Source: Gordonia rhizosphera NBRC 16068
GTDB taxonomy: Bacteria > Actinomycetota > Actinomycetes > Mycobacteriales > Mycobacteriaceae
Length of the DNA: 64,000 bases
NCBI RefSeq assembly: GCF_000298195.1
Contig: NZ_BAHC01000018.1
Location: 1-64,000 of the forward strand
Reading direction: 5' to 3'
Part shown: piece by piece, positions 39,001-47,804 of the stretch
How positions within the stretch are numbered: the first letter of the stretch is position 1
How the letters are laid out: each line of letters begins with the position of its first letter
Program-made: the position numbers and the translations under genes
The notes under the pieces: generated by a model
Told to the model about the DNA's origin: nothing
Databases searched by the model: none
Seen by the model: only the letters and a program-made list of their open reading frames with translations

Positions 39001-40650
39001 CACCCCGAACAGGCCACGGTCGGGGATGGAGCCGCCGGAGGTGACGGCGAGGCGTTGCGCGCCCCGACGACCGGCCAGCGTGCCGTTCTCGCGGTCCCAG
39101 GTGACACGCGGCCGGAGTTCGGCGAACTCGTCGGACGGGAAGCGTCCGGAGATCAGATCGAGGGTCGCCTCGAACACCTGTCGGCCGAGCTCGCGATATG
39201 GTGCGGCCCGGCGAACCACGTCGAACCAGTGATCGACGTCGAGATCGTCGATCGCGGCGGCGGCGATGGTCTGCTGAGCCAGGATGTCGAGGGGATTGCG
39301 CGGGACGCGCAGTTCCTCGATCGCTCCGTCGAGCATGCGCTCGACGGTCACCGTGCAGTGAATGAGGTCGGTGCGGTGTTTGGGGTAGAGGACGCCCTGG
39401 GAGATCTCGCCGACCTGGTGTCCGGCGCGGCCGATGCGTTGCAGACCGCTGGCCACCGACGGCGGGGCCTCCACCTGCACGACGAGATCGACTGCGCCCA
39501 TGTCGATGCCGAGTTCGAGCGAACTGGTCGCCACCACACAGGCGAGCCGGCCGGCCTTGAGGTCGTCCTCGATCCGCGCGCGTTGTTCCTTGCTCACCGA
39601 ACCGTGATGCGCCCGCGCCAGTATCGCTTCCGCACCGGCGGATTTGCCGCTGGCCATCACAAAGGCCGGGGCACCGCCGGCGACCGTGGGGTTGAGACGG
39701 TCGGGGTCGGCGGGCCGCCCGAGTCGTTGTCCGTGGATTTCGTTGAGCCTGGCGGTCAATCGCTCGGCGAGGCGGCGCGAGTTGGCGAACACGATGGTCG
39801 CGCGGTTCTTCTCTATCAGGTCGACGATCGACGACTCCACGTACGGCCACAGCGACCCGGCGGTGGGCGAGAACGCGTCGTCGAGTTCGTCGGCGTGGTC
39901 AGGTGCGGGGATGTTGGCCATGTCGGCGACCGGGACGTCGACGCGCAGGTCGAAGGTCTTCGCGGCAGGCGGCTTGACGATCCGGGACGGCGCCGAACCG
40001 CTCAGGAATCCCGCGACCACCTCGGGTGGGCGCACCGTCGCGGACAGCCCGATGCGCTGGGCGGGCTTGTCGAGGAGTTCGTCGAGCCGCTCGAGGGTCA
40101 ACGCCAGATGGGTGCCGCGTTTGGTGGCGGCGACGGCGTGCACCTCGTCGACGATCACGGTGTGTACGTCGGCGAGGGTCTCCCGCGCCGCCGAGGTCAG
40201 CATCAGATAGAGCGACTCCGGGGTGGTGATGAGGATGTCGGGCGGCGTCTTGACCAGGGCCCGTCGCTGCGCCGGGGAGGTGTCGCCGGAGCGGACCCCG
40301 ACGGTGATGTTCGGCTCGGGCAGGTTCAGCTCCTGCGCGGCGCGGGTGATGCCGGTCAGCGGGGCGCGCAGGTTGCGTTCGACGTCGACGGCCAGCGCCT
40401 TGAGCGGGGACACGTAGACCACGCGGGTGCCGTGGCGGCGGTCGGGGTCGGCGGCCAGCCGGTCGAGAGCCCACAGGAACGCCGAGAGTGTCTTGCCGGA
40501 GCCGGTCGGGGCGATGACCAGGGTGTTGTCTCCGTCGGCGATTGAGGACCAGGCGCCGGTCTGCGCGGCTGTCGGCTCGTGGAAGGCACCCGAGAACCAC
40601 CGCCGGGTGGGGGCGGTGAAACGTTCGAGGACCGGGGCCGGGCGCGCCAC
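36016..40650 (-). CDS. lhr: Lhr ATP-dependent helicase (full length)
   Basis: This superfamily 2 helicase of 1544 residues, close to Mtb Lhr (1513), acts in DNA repair. Walker A APTGSGKT lies near residue 50 and the DEVH box is in TVIVDEVHAV. SATVRP, ASSLELGIDMGAVDLVVQ and QRIGRAGH (motif VI) complete the N-terminal core. A winged-helix and Lhr-specific domain extend to about residue 850, then a long C-terminal domain. GTG at 40650 is used; the frame opens 17 codons earlier. Confidence 0.93.
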   Translation of the reverse strand: MARPAPVLERFTAPTRRWFSGAFHEPTAAQTGAWSSIADGDNTLVIAPTGSGKTLSAFLWALDRLAADPDRRHGTRVVYVSPLKALAVDVERNLRAPLTGITRAAQELNLPEPNITVGVRSGDTSPAQRRALVKTPPDILITTPESLYLMLTSAARETLADVHTVIVDEVHAVAATKRGTHLALTLERLDELLDKPAQRIGLSATVRPPEVVAGFLSGSAPSRIVKPPAAKTFDLRVDVPVADMANIPAPDHADELDDAFSPTAGSLWPYVESSIVDLIEKNRATIVFANSRRLAERLTARLNEIHGQRLGRPADPDRLNPTVAGGAPAFVMASGKSAGAEAILARAHHGSVSKEQRARIEDDLKAGRLACVVATSSLELGIDMGAVDLVVQVEAPPSVASGLQRIGRAGHQVGEISQGVLYPKHRTDLIHCTVTVERMLDGAIEELRVPRNPLDILAQQTIAAAAIDDLDVDHWFDVVRRAAPYRELGRQVFEATLDLISGRFPSDEFAELRPRVTWDRENGTLAGRRGAQRLAVTSGGSIPDRGLFGVFMVGTGRGRGEKSTRVGELDEEMVYESRIGDVFALGATSWRIEDITHDRVLVSPAPGQPGRLPFWIGDTVGRPAELGAAIGKFTGTVTDPEKLDAHVERLGLTEFARDNLAALISEQREATGHVPTDRTLVVERFRDELGDWRLILHSPYGLRVHAPWASAISARLLATLGIEGATTASDDGIIVRLPDTDDDPPGAAVFVIDPDDIEQLVTDALADSSMFASRFRECAARALLLPRRDPGRRAPLWQQRQRSAQLLSVASRFPDFPIILETVRECLQDVYDLPALTDLLTRLRTRRVRMVETETESPSPFAASMLFGYVGAFMYADDAPLAERRAAALSLDTSLLAQLLGRVDLRELLDPAVIAEVTARLQRLSPDRQARDDEDVVDLLRWLGPLTTADVSARYRGDDAAVDVLTELHRTGQIISVKHNGRPLWAAVDDTARLRDGLGVPAPLGIPAAYLEPVGDPVGDLVGRYARTHGPFTVSDAASALGMATGVVRDTLVRLAADRRIVEGDFLPDDLLPDGSDTGRHTTQWCHADVLGQIRRGSLAASRTEIAPVPTEVLTRFLAAWQHVTPDDRLSGVDGVATVIDQLAGYPLPASAWESLVLPSRVAGYTPAMLDELLSSGEVIWSGHGPIGGADGWIALHPIDVAPLTLPDPDDIDATPLHDRLTTILAPGGALRFPQLVDTAGDGAGEPPPATDVETALWDLVWAGRISNDSFAPVRALLTPRRISSSSRSTPAHRTRGRAPRLRPQRLSTRYLAEHGAGRSVAPTASGRWFLLERTETDPTVATQALCEQLLARYGVITRGSVASENVLGGFARIYKALTVFEDSGQVRRGYYVDGLGGAQFASTATVDDLRRHGLDRRAAEDALVLAATDPANPYGATLEWPRPIDDDGGHRPGRKPGALVVVVDGTLAVFVERGGKTLLTFTDSTRSLEVAAGALADVVRSGRISRLMIDQVDGRPVLGTEFAGLLVDAGFATTPRGIRLRYG

Positions 40651-40765
40651 ACTGCCATCATCCCTCACCGCTCCGACAAGCCGCGTTGTACATCGCAGCA
40701 CACCGGCGTTGTCGGGTATTTTTCGCCCGCATCGTCATCGAGCCGCAGGTCGCCGAGGCGACCGA

Positions 40766-41467
40766 CTACGAAGAAGACTGCTCGCACGCCGAGGTGCTGC
40801 TCTGCAGGACGCAGTCCCCACACACAGCGGTGCGGTCGCCGGTCACCCGGTAGATCAAGCAGCAACTGCGCCTTCGGAACTCCGGCCCCGATCGCAGCGC
40901 ACCGGATTCGACGTCGGGTTCGGCCAGGATCTCGTCGGCGGCGGCGTGGGCACCCGGTGACAGCTCGGGGCGGGCGGCTGCGACGAGACGGGCCGCGCTG
41001 TTGGCGGCGGACGCGACGTTGCCGGACAGTACGTGACCACTGACCGCGAACCTCCGGGAGAACGCGGCGGTGAGCGCCACCACCGCAGAACCGGCCCAGG
41101 GGTCGCGCTCGTCGACGAACACCACCGACAACGGGTACGGTCCGCCGAGCTGATCCTGCCACCACAGATCTTCGGCACGCCACGACATCGGCCTGTGCCG
41201 CAACGCGATCGACGCGATCCGTGGGGCCACGACGCGGGCGACGAGGCCGAGATGCGCGACCGAGGCGGCGACGCGCTCCTCGACCTGTCCGGACTCGGTG
41301 CCTGCGGCGAGCGCGCTGCGAACGTTGCTGACCCGGGCGTCCAGAGCCGCATCGGTCAGCAGGTCAGAAAATGACTCCCACGGGGAGTTTCGGATCTCGC
41401 CACGACGATGGGTGTCGACCGCGAAGAACGGACCCAGCCCGGCGAGGTCCTTCTCGATCGTCACCAC
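40766..41467 (-). CDS. FhuF-like (2Fe-2S) ferric-siderophore reductase
   Basis: This 233-residue protein has the C-terminal cysteine motif C-C-x12-C-x2-C (RSCCLIYRVTGDRTAVCGDC), like FhuF, which holds a [2Fe-2S] cluster and reduces iron from siderophores. The body is otherwise poorly conserved, with helix-rich SGNVASAANSAARL. The start is GTG at 41467. No iron box was found upstream, and no siderophore genes are adjacent. It is divergent from the acyl-CoA dehydrogenase gene. Confidence 0.78.
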   Translation of the reverse strand: MVTIEKDLAGLGPFFAVDTHRRGEIRNSPWESFSDLLTDAALDARVSNVRSALAAGTESGQVEERVAASVAHLGLVARVVAPRIASIALRHRPMSWRAEDLWWQDQLGGPYPLSVVFVDERDPWAGSAVVALTAAFSRRFAVSGHVLSGNVASAANSAARLVAAARPELSPGAHAAADEILAEPDVESGALRSGPEFRRRSCCLIYRVTGDRTAVCGDCVLQSSTSACEQSSS

Positions 41468-41574
41468 CCCGAAGAAGATACAGGATCTCTGTTTCGTACC
41501 TTTACAACCCGAGGGACTGCTGACACAGTATTCACCAACGATGTAGAACGTGTTCTGATCCCGGGGAGTGTGTG

Positions 41575-42798
41575 ATGTTCGAGTGGTCCGACGAAGACCT
41601 GATGGTCCGAGATGCGTTGCGGCAGTTCATCGACAAGGAGATCCGCCCGCATATCGACGAGCTCGAGAGCGGTCAGCTGCCGCCGTATGACATCACCCGC
41701 AAGCTGCTCAGAACCTTCGGTGTCGATGCGCTGGCCTCCGATGCCCTGGAGAAGGAACTCGAGGCGGAGGCAAGCGGAACGAAGCCGTCGGGCGGCGGTG
41801 GTGGCGGCATGTCCGGGTCGATGTTCATGATCGTCAACATCGAACTGGCCGGGGTCTGCCTCGGTCTCGTCGGGTCGATGGGGGTCAGCATGGGGCTGAC
41901 CGCCTCGACGATCCGCGGCAAGGGCACCCTCGCGCAGAAGAAGCGCTGGCTGCCGGAGCTCGTGACCATGGAGAAGGTGGGGGCCTGGGCGATCACCGAA
42001 CCGGACTCGGGCTCGGACGCCCTCGGCGGCATGAAGACCACCGTGCGCCGCGACGGCGACGACTACCTCCTCAACGGTCAGAAGACCTTCATCACCAACG
42101 GCCCGTACGCCGACACCATCGTCGTGTTCGCCAAGCTCGACGACGGTTCCGACACGCCGATGCGTGACCGCAAGGTGCTCTCGTTCGTGCTGGACAAGGG
42201 GATGCCCGGGCTGACGCAGGGCAAACCGTTCAAGAAGATGGGCATGATGAGCTCGCCGACGGGCGAGTTGTTCTTCGACAACGTGCGCCTGGGCAAAGAC
42301 CGTCTGCTCGGCGAGACCGAGGACACCGGCGAGGACGCGCGCGGCTCCGAGGGTGCCAAGGCAGGGTTCACCGCCGAGCGGGTCGGCATCGCGGCGCTGT
42401 CGCTCGGCATCATCAACGAGGCGCAGCGGCTGTCCATCGAGTACGCGAAGACCCGCATGTTGTGGGGGCAGGAGATCGGCCAGTTCCAGCTCATCCAGCT
42501 CAAGCTCGCCGAGATGGAGGTCGCCCGGATCAACGTGCAGAACATGCTGTTCAGCGCGATCGAGCGGGGTCAGGCCGGCAAGCCGCTCAGTCTCGCGGAG
42601 GCCTCGGCGATGAAGCTCTACTCATCCCGCGCCGCCACCGAGGTCGCGATGGAGGCGGTCCAGCTGTTCGGTGGTAACGGCTACATGGCCGAGTACCGGG
42701 TCGAACAACTCGCCCGCGACGCGAAGTCGTTGATGATCTACGCCGGCAGCAACGAGATCCAGGTGACGCACGTGGCGAAGGGGTTGCTGCGGGGGTGA
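41575..42798 (+). CDS. Acyl-CoA dehydrogenase
   Basis: This 407-residue FAD enzyme has GAWAITEPDSGSDALGG, where FAD and substrate bind, the central beta-domain with TFITNGPYAD, and the C-terminal helical motif QLFGGNGYMAEYRVEQLARDAKSLMIYAGSNEIQ. The catalytic Glu is in the last motif region. An unusual Gly-rich loop (SGGGGGGMSGS) lies near residue 75. ATG at 41575 follows GGGGAG at 8 bases; GTG three bases earlier is the alternative. Chain-length specificity cannot be told. Confidence 0.93.
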   Translation: MFEWSDEDLMVRDALRQFIDKEIRPHIDELESGQLPPYDITRKLLRTFGVDALASDALEKELEAEASGTKPSGGGGGGMSGSMFMIVNIELAGVCLGLVGSMGVSMGLTASTIRGKGTLAQKKRWLPELVTMEKVGAWAITEPDSGSDALGGMKTTVRRDGDDYLLNGQKTFITNGPYADTIVVFAKLDDGSDTPMRDRKVLSFVLDKGMPGLTQGKPFKKMGMMSSPTGELFFDNVRLGKDRLLGETEDTGEDARGSEGAKAGFTAERVGIAALSLGIINEAQRLSIEYAKTRMLWGQEIGQFQLIQLKLAEMEVARINVQNMLFSAIERGQAGKPLSLAEASAMKLYSSRAATEVAMEAVQLFGGNGYMAEYRVEQLARDAKSLMIYAGSNEIQVTHVAKGLLRG

Positions 42799-42805
42799 CT
42801 CGCGG

Positions 42806-44080
42806 TCAGGTGCCGGTGAAGATCAGGCCGATCAGCGTGATGTTGAGGACGACGATCAGCACCGATGCGACACCGGCGCCGACCCGCAGCGGCCACCCGT
42901 CGGCGAGATCACCCATCAGCGAGCGGTCGGAGGTGTACCGCGCGAGCGGGATGACCGCGAACGGGATGCCGAAGCTCAGTACGACCTGACTGATCACCAG
43001 CGCCCAGGTGGGATCCACGCCGAGTCCCAGGACGACGAGCGCCGGGATGATCGTCACGACGCGTCGGATCAGCAAGGGGATGCGAAGGCGCAGCAGGCCG
43101 CCCATGATCGCGGCGCCGGCCGTCGATCCGACGGAGGTGGCGGCCAGGCCGCTGGCGAGCAGTCCGATCGCGAATGCGGTCGCCATCACCGGGCCCATGG
43201 CGTCGGCGACGGCGTGATAGGCGCCCTCGATGGTGTCGGTGCCCTCCTTGCCGCGGAGATTCTGCGCTGCGAGTAGCAGCAGCGCGATGTTGACCGCTCC
43301 GGCGACGGCGAGCGCGATGCCCACGTCCCAGCGCGTCACGCGCACGAGCCACCGTTTGCGGGACTCGGTGTCGGCCACGCCGTGGCGGTCGATGACCAGC
43401 GACGAGTGGACGTAGATGGCGTGCGGCATGACCGTCGCGCCGAGCATGCTCGCGGCCAGCAGGATCGTCTCGCTGCCCTGCAGACGGGGTACCAGACCGC
43501 CGAGCACGTCACCGGCGGGCGGCGGGTTGACCACGAGGCCGGCCAGGAAGCCGATGACGATGATGGCGAGCAGGCCCAGGATCACGCGCTCGAAGATGCG
43601 TTGCTGCTGGGGGTTCTGCAGCAGCAGGAGCAGCAGCGACACCACCCCGACGATGACCCCGCCGAGGACCAGGGGGAGATCGAACAGCAGTTGCAGGGCG
43701 ATGGCGCCGCCGAGGACCTCCGCGAGGTCGGTGGCGATGGCGACCACTTCGGCCTGCGCCCAGAATGCCAGGCGTGAGCGACGGCCGAGGCGCTCGCCGA
43801 GCAGGCCGGGCAGGCTGCGGCCGGTCACGATGCCGAGTTTGGCCGACTGATACTGGATCAGCATCGCGATGAGGTTCGCCAGTACCAGTACCCAGACGAG
43901 CAGGAAACCGTAGCGGGCACCCGCGGTGATGTTCGCGGCGACGTTGCCGGGGTCGACGTAGGCGATGGCGGCCACGAACGCGGGTCCGAGCAGCACGGCA
44001 TTGCGGAGCGCGCCCCGCCGGTTCCGGAACGGGGACTTGGTGCCCTCGGTGTCGCTGCTACGTGTGCCGACCACGGTCAT
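42806..44080 (-). CDS. mntH: Nramp-family divalent metal transporter (MntH)
   Basis: This 424-residue membrane protein has about 11 helices and the Nramp metal-site motifs: DPGN in helix 1 (AIAYVDPGNVAANI) and MPH in helix 6 (GATVMPHAIYVHSS). It imports Mn2+ or Fe2+ by proton symport. ATG at 44080 is chosen over a start nine codons earlier. Its promoter holds a triple inverted motif (44134-44156). It is convergent with the acyl-CoA dehydrogenase gene and lies downstream of the xanthine dehydrogenase gene on the same strand. Confidence 0.93.
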   Translation of the reverse strand: MTVVGTRSSDTEGTKSPFRNRRGALRNAVLLGPAFVAAIAYVDPGNVAANITAGARYGFLLVWVLVLANLIAMLIQYQSAKLGIVTGRSLPGLLGERLGRRSRLAFWAQAEVVAIATDLAEVLGGAIALQLLFDLPLVLGGVIVGVVSLLLLLLQNPQQQRIFERVILGLLAIIVIGFLAGLVVNPPPAGDVLGGLVPRLQGSETILLAASMLGATVMPHAIYVHSSLVIDRHGVADTESRKRWLVRVTRWDVGIALAVAGAVNIALLLLAAQNLRGKEGTDTIEGAYHAVADAMGPVMATAFAIGLLASGLAATSVGSTAGAAIMGGLLRLRIPLLIRRVVTIIPALVVLGLGVDPTWALVISQVVLSFGIPFAVIPLARYTSDRSLMGDLADGWPLRVGAGVASVLIVVLNITLIGLIFTGT

Positions 44081-44133
44081 CGGCCCAATCTGACACAGAG
44101 CGCGCAATGTTTCAAGCGGCTCGAATAAAAAAG

Positions 44134-44156
44134 TTCGGCTGTCCGAAATATCGGAA
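44134..44156 (-). promoter_or_regulatory. Alternating palindromic half-sites in mntH promoter
   Basis: TTCGG-CTGT-CCGAA-ATA-TCGGAA holds three half-sites of alternating direction with 3-4 base spacers, about 55-75 bases upstream of mntH and directly behind the xanthine dehydrogenase stop. It looks like an operator for a dimeric regulator, perhaps a manganese sensor; the identity is inferred from the gene it precedes. Confidence 0.45.
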
Positions 44157-44159
44157 CAT

Positions 44160-46979
44160 TCATTGCATCAGTCGCCAGACTCGATCACGGGACATCGGCA
44201 GCTCGTACGGCCGGACGCCGATGGCACGCCGGATCGCGTTCGCGAGCGCGGGAGCCACCGGGTTGTACGGCGATTCGCTCATCGACTTGGCGCCAAACGG
44301 GCCGAGTTCGTCGGAAGTGTCGGCGAAGTAGACCTCGGTCGTGGGGATGTCCGCCATCTGCGGCACCCGATAGGCACGCAGCACCGGGGTCTGAGGCACC
44401 CCGTCGTCGAGCATGATCTCCTCGTACAGCGACGACCCGATCGCTTGCGCGACCCCGCCCTCGATCTGACCGAGACATTGCTGGGGATTCATCACCACGC
44501 CCGCGTCGGCGGCCTGCACCGACTGCAGGATGACCACCGCGCCGGTCTCGGTGTTCACCGCGACCCGGAAGGCGTGGACGTTGAAGGCGATGGATCGCAG
44601 GTCGCCGTTCTCGACGCCGGCGGCCACGACACGGTCACCGTCGCGATCGGTCGTGGGCGCGGCATCGACCATCTCCCCGAAGGTGACCACCCGGTCCCCG
44701 ACGAAGTAGCCGTCGCGGCCGGGCGCGACGCGGTCGGGTTCGACGTCGGCGACGCTCGCGGCCGTTCCGGTCAGCTTCTCGCGCAGTGAGACGCACGCGG
44801 CGTGCAGGGCCTTGCCGGCGACGGTGATGCCGGCCGAGGCGAAGGCGCCGGTGTCGTGTTCGGAGGCGTCGGTGTCCCCGTGGTGCAGACGTATCCGGTC
44901 CACGGTCGTCTGCAGGGCGGTGGCGGCGATCTGGGTGTGCACCGTGGTGGTGCCGTTACCGAACTCGGCGGTGCCGATGCCCACGTCGTAGATGCCGTCG
45001 GCGCCGACCGACACCCGGCAGTGCGAGATGTGGCCGCGCGGCGCCATCGTCGCGATCGCGGCCAGTGCCATGCCCTCGCCGGTGCGCCAGGCCGGGCCGT
45101 CGGGTGCGGTGACGCCATTGCCGGCGTCGAGCGCCTGCTGCGCTAGGTCGAGGCACTGATCGAGGCCATAGCTGCCGTAGACGAGGTCGGCCTCGGGTTC
45201 GGGGTGGGCGATGAGCAGGGGGTCGCCGTCGGCGACCGCGTTGATGCGGCGCAGTTCGAACGGGTCGATGTCGAGGGCGACGGCGAGTTCGTCGAGCGCA
45301 CACTCGATCGCGAAGATCACCTGGCCCAGGCCGTAGCCGCGGAAGGCCCCCGACGGCGGGTTGTTGGTGTAGACGACCTCGGCATCGACGCGTTTGGTGG
45401 GGCAGTTGTAGACAGACACCGATTCCGCGCAGGCGTGGAACATCACGCCGATCGCATGGTTGCCGTAGGCGCCGGTGTCGGACAGGACGTCGATCTTCAG
45501 GGCCGTCAGCCGGCCGTCGTCGTCGGCGCCGAGGTTCACGGCCACCCGGAACGGATGGCGGTAGGTCGTGCGGGTCATCTCGTCGGTGCGGGTCATCTCG
45601 TAGGCGCACGGTTTCCCGGTGCGCAACACGGCGACCGCGACGAGGTCCTCGGTGAGCAACTCCTGCTTGCCGCCGAAGCCGCCGCCCACCCGGGCGCTGT
45701 ACACGCGGATGCGGTCGGGCGGCAGGTCGAGGATGTGGGCGAGTTCGTCACGCACCAGGAACGGCACCTGGGTGCTGGTGCGGATCACCAGGCGGCCGTC
45801 GTCGTCGAGGCTGCCGATGGCGCCGTGGGTTTCGAGCTGTGCGTGGGAGACGCGGGCGGTGGTCCATGTCCCGGAGACCGTGACCGCCGCATCGGCCAGC
45901 GCCGCGTCGACGTCGCCGCCGAAACCGCTGTGGAAGTCGGCGATCACGTTCTTCCCGGCGTGCGCCACCCGGTCCGCGGGGGCCAGATCGGGGTGGATCA
46001 GCGGCGCGCCGGGAGTGCGCGCCTCCTCCGGATCAAAGACGGCCGGCAGCGGTTCGTAGGTGACGTCGATGAGGCGACAGGCCTCCTCGGCCGCGGCGGG
46101 CGTGGTGGCGACGACGGCGGCGACGCGTTGCCCGACGAACCGCACGACCGAGTCGAGGATGCGGGTGTCGTCGGGGTCGTCCTCGCGGTGTTCGTGCCGG
46201 GCGGTGGAGAACCTTGTGGCCGGAACGTTCTCGTGCGTGAGGATCAGCTCGACGCCGTCGACCGCGGCGGCCGCGGCCGTGTCGATCGCGACGATGCGTG
46301 CGTGTGCATGCGGTGAGTGAAGCACGCGGAGATAGGTGAGGCCGTCGATGGGGGTGTCGAAGGTGTACGGCTCACAGCCGGTGACGACGCGCCGCGCCGC
46401 GGGGGGAGCGACGGCGCAGCCCACGACTCCCGGGATTCCGTCGGGGCCATTCTGGGTGCTGTCGGCGAGTTTTGGGGTGCTGTCGGCAGGATTCAGGGTG
46501 CTGTCGGCGAGTTTTGGGGTGCCGTCGGCGGGATTCGGGGTGCTGTCGGCGGTGAGGCCCTGGGTGATGGCATCGCGGATGGCGCGGTATCCCGTGCAGC
46601 GGCACAGGTTTCCCTTCATCCGGCGTGGCAGGTCGTCGAGATCCTCGGGGCCGAGGGTGGAGGCGGTGACAACCATACCTGCGGTGCAGAAGCCGCACTG
46701 GAATGCGAAGTTGTCGACGAACGCCTGCTGCATCGGGTGCAGGTCGTCAGGGGTGCCCAGGCCGGCGACGGTGGTCACATCATGTCCGTCGATGCGCTGG
46801 GCCGGGTAGATGCAGGAGTGGACGGGGGTGCCGTCGACGAGGACCGAGCAGGCGCCGCAGTCGCCGGCGTCGCACCCCTTCTTCACCTCGAAGTGGGCGA
46901 GGTCGCGCAGCAGGGTGCGCAGGCACTGTCCGGGTCGGGGCGTGTGCTCGTAGTCCGCGTCGTTGATCGAGAACTTCAT
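44160..46979 (-). CDS. Xanthine dehydrogenase-type fusion: [2Fe-2S] plus molybdopterin subunit
   Basis: This 939-residue fusion begins with a [2Fe-2S] subunit: plant-type cluster C36, C41, C44, C56; helical cluster C95, C98, C126, C128. A linker follows at residues 144-178 made of five heptads ([35 protein letters not shown]). The molybdopterin subunit (about 200-939) has GGGFGGKQE and the C-terminal [15 protein letters not shown] with the likely catalytic Glu. The FAD subunit is encoded just upstream, overlapping by ATGA. With the deaminase and transporter genes it points to purine hydroxylation. Substrate is inferred; other members act on nicotinate or pyrimidines. Confidence 0.9.
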   Translation of the reverse strand: MKFSINDADYEHTPRPGQCLRTLLRDLAHFEVKKGCDAGDCGACSVLVDGTPVHSCIYPAQRIDGHDVTTVAGLGTPDDLHPMQQAFVDNFAFQCGFCTAGMVVTASTLGPEDLDDLPRRMKGNLCRCTGYRAIRDAITQGLTADSTPNPADGTPKLADSTLNPADSTPKLADSTQNGPDGIPGVVGCAVAPPAARRVVTGCEPYTFDTPIDGLTYLRVLHSPHAHARIVAIDTAAAAAVDGVELILTHENVPATRFSTARHEHREDDPDDTRILDSVVRFVGQRVAAVVATTPAAAEEACRLIDVTYEPLPAVFDPEEARTPGAPLIHPDLAPADRVAHAGKNVIADFHSGFGGDVDAALADAAVTVSGTWTTARVSHAQLETHGAIGSLDDDGRLVIRTSTQVPFLVRDELAHILDLPPDRIRVYSARVGGGFGGKQELLTEDLVAVAVLRTGKPCAYEMTRTDEMTRTTYRHPFRVAVNLGADDDGRLTALKIDVLSDTGAYGNHAIGVMFHACAESVSVYNCPTKRVDAEVVYTNNPPSGAFRGYGLGQVIFAIECALDELAVALDIDPFELRRINAVADGDPLLIAHPEPEADLVYGSYGLDQCLDLAQQALDAGNGVTAPDGPAWRTGEGMALAAIATMAPRGHISHCRVSVGADGIYDVGIGTAEFGNGTTTVHTQIAATALQTTVDRIRLHHGDTDASEHDTGAFASAGITVAGKALHAACVSLREKLTGTAASVADVEPDRVAPGRDGYFVGDRVVTFGEMVDAAPTTDRDGDRVVAAGVENGDLRSIAFNVHAFRVAVNTETGAVVILQSVQAADAGVVMNPQQCLGQIEGGVAQAIGSSLYEEIMLDDGVPQTPVLRAYRVPQMADIPTTEVYFADTSDELGPFGAKSMSESPYNPVAPALANAIRRAIGVRPYELPMSRDRVWRLMQ
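46446..46550 (-). repeat. Five tandem 21-bp repeats encoding the subunit linker
   Basis: Five in-frame 21-bp units encode the heptads [28 protein letters not shown] and ADSTQNG between the Fe-S and molybdopterin domains. Alternating PNP/PKL forms suggest that 42-bp pairs were duplicated. Copy number is likely to vary between strains. Confidence 0.85.
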
Positions 46980-47794
46980 CGGACGTCACCGCCGGTGAGT
47001 TCGGTCCGGATCTGTTCTGCCAGAACCGCCGACACCCCGCGCCGCCAGTCGGCGGCACCGAGCGGGTCGGTGTAGTAGCCGTCGGAGGCGGTCACATCTC
47101 GTCGTAGGGTGGCCGGGTCGGGCAGGGTCGGATAGCGCAGCATCGTCGGACGGAGAGTGGCCGCGGTGATGCCGACGACGGTCGAACCGTCCTCGTCGAC
47201 CCGCCCGGTGACGACGGCGCCGGATCGGCCGAGTTCGGCCAGGGCGATCTTGCGCATCGCCGTGCGCGCCCGCATCGACGTCCCCGGGATGTCGACCGCG
47301 CGCAGCACCTCACCCGGGGCGAGGGAATTGGTGCCGTTGCCGGTGATCAACTCCGCCACCGGGATTCGACGGTCGGTGCCGTCGGGGCACCAGATGACGG
47401 CGATGCCGTCGAGGCCGGCGGTCAGCGAGACCATCGCGGCGGCCGCGAACGACCGGCAGATGTTGCCCCCCACCGTCGCGACGTGCCAGATCTTGAACGA
47501 GGCGAGCAGCGCGTTCGCGCACGCGGGAAACAGCGGCTGGGCACGCCACGGTGGACGTGGTGCGAGAGCGGCGAGTTCGGCGATGGTGCAGGTGGCGCCG
47601 ATGCGCAGGCCGTCGTCGGGCAGATCCTCGAGTGCGGGCCAGTCCAGGGCGGTCAGGTCGACGACACCGTCGGCGTCGACCTGCGGTTCGGAGAAGAACC
47701 AGGTGCCGCCGGCGACGAACCGTTCGCCCGGCGCGAGGGTGAGGTTGTCGCGGGTGCGGGCGTGTCGGTAGCCGACGATCGTGTTGAGGTCCAC
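46976..47794 (-). CDS. Xanthine dehydrogenase FAD-binding subunit
   Basis: This 272-residue FAD subunit has [12 protein letters not shown] and the FAD motif [10 protein letters not shown]. It carries electrons from the iron-sulfur clusters to NAD. It starts with GTG at 47794, with AGGA upstream, 10 bases after the deaminase stop. Its stop overlaps the ATG of the Fe-S/Mo fusion. Length is standard for subunit M of the CO-dehydrogenase/XDH superfamily. Confidence 0.88.
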   Translation of the reverse strand: MDLNTIVGYRHARTRDNLTLAPGERFVAGGTWFFSEPQVDADGVVDLTALDWPALEDLPDDGLRIGATCTIAELAALAPRPPWRAQPLFPACANALLASFKIWHVATVGGNICRSFAAAAMVSLTAGLDGIAVIWCPDGTDRRIPVAELITGNGTNSLAPGEVLRAVDIPGTSMRARTAMRKIALAELGRSGAVVTGRVDEDGSTVVGITAATLRPTMLRYPTLPDPATLRRDVTASDGYYTDPLGAADWRRGVSAVLAEQIRTELTGGDVR

Positions 47795-47804
47795 CGTCCC
47801 AGTC

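Noticed and set aside
38645-40600. Arg-rich open frames on both strands within lhr
   Set aside because: Composition is typical of shifted reading of a GC-rich gene; no domain is recognisable.
46317-47075. Plus-strand open frame with repeated VGEFWGAVG-like units opposite the xanthine dehydrogenase gene
   Set aside because: It is the antisense reading of the 21-bp linker repeats and of the conserved Fe-S domain; the minus-strand gene has all family motifs.
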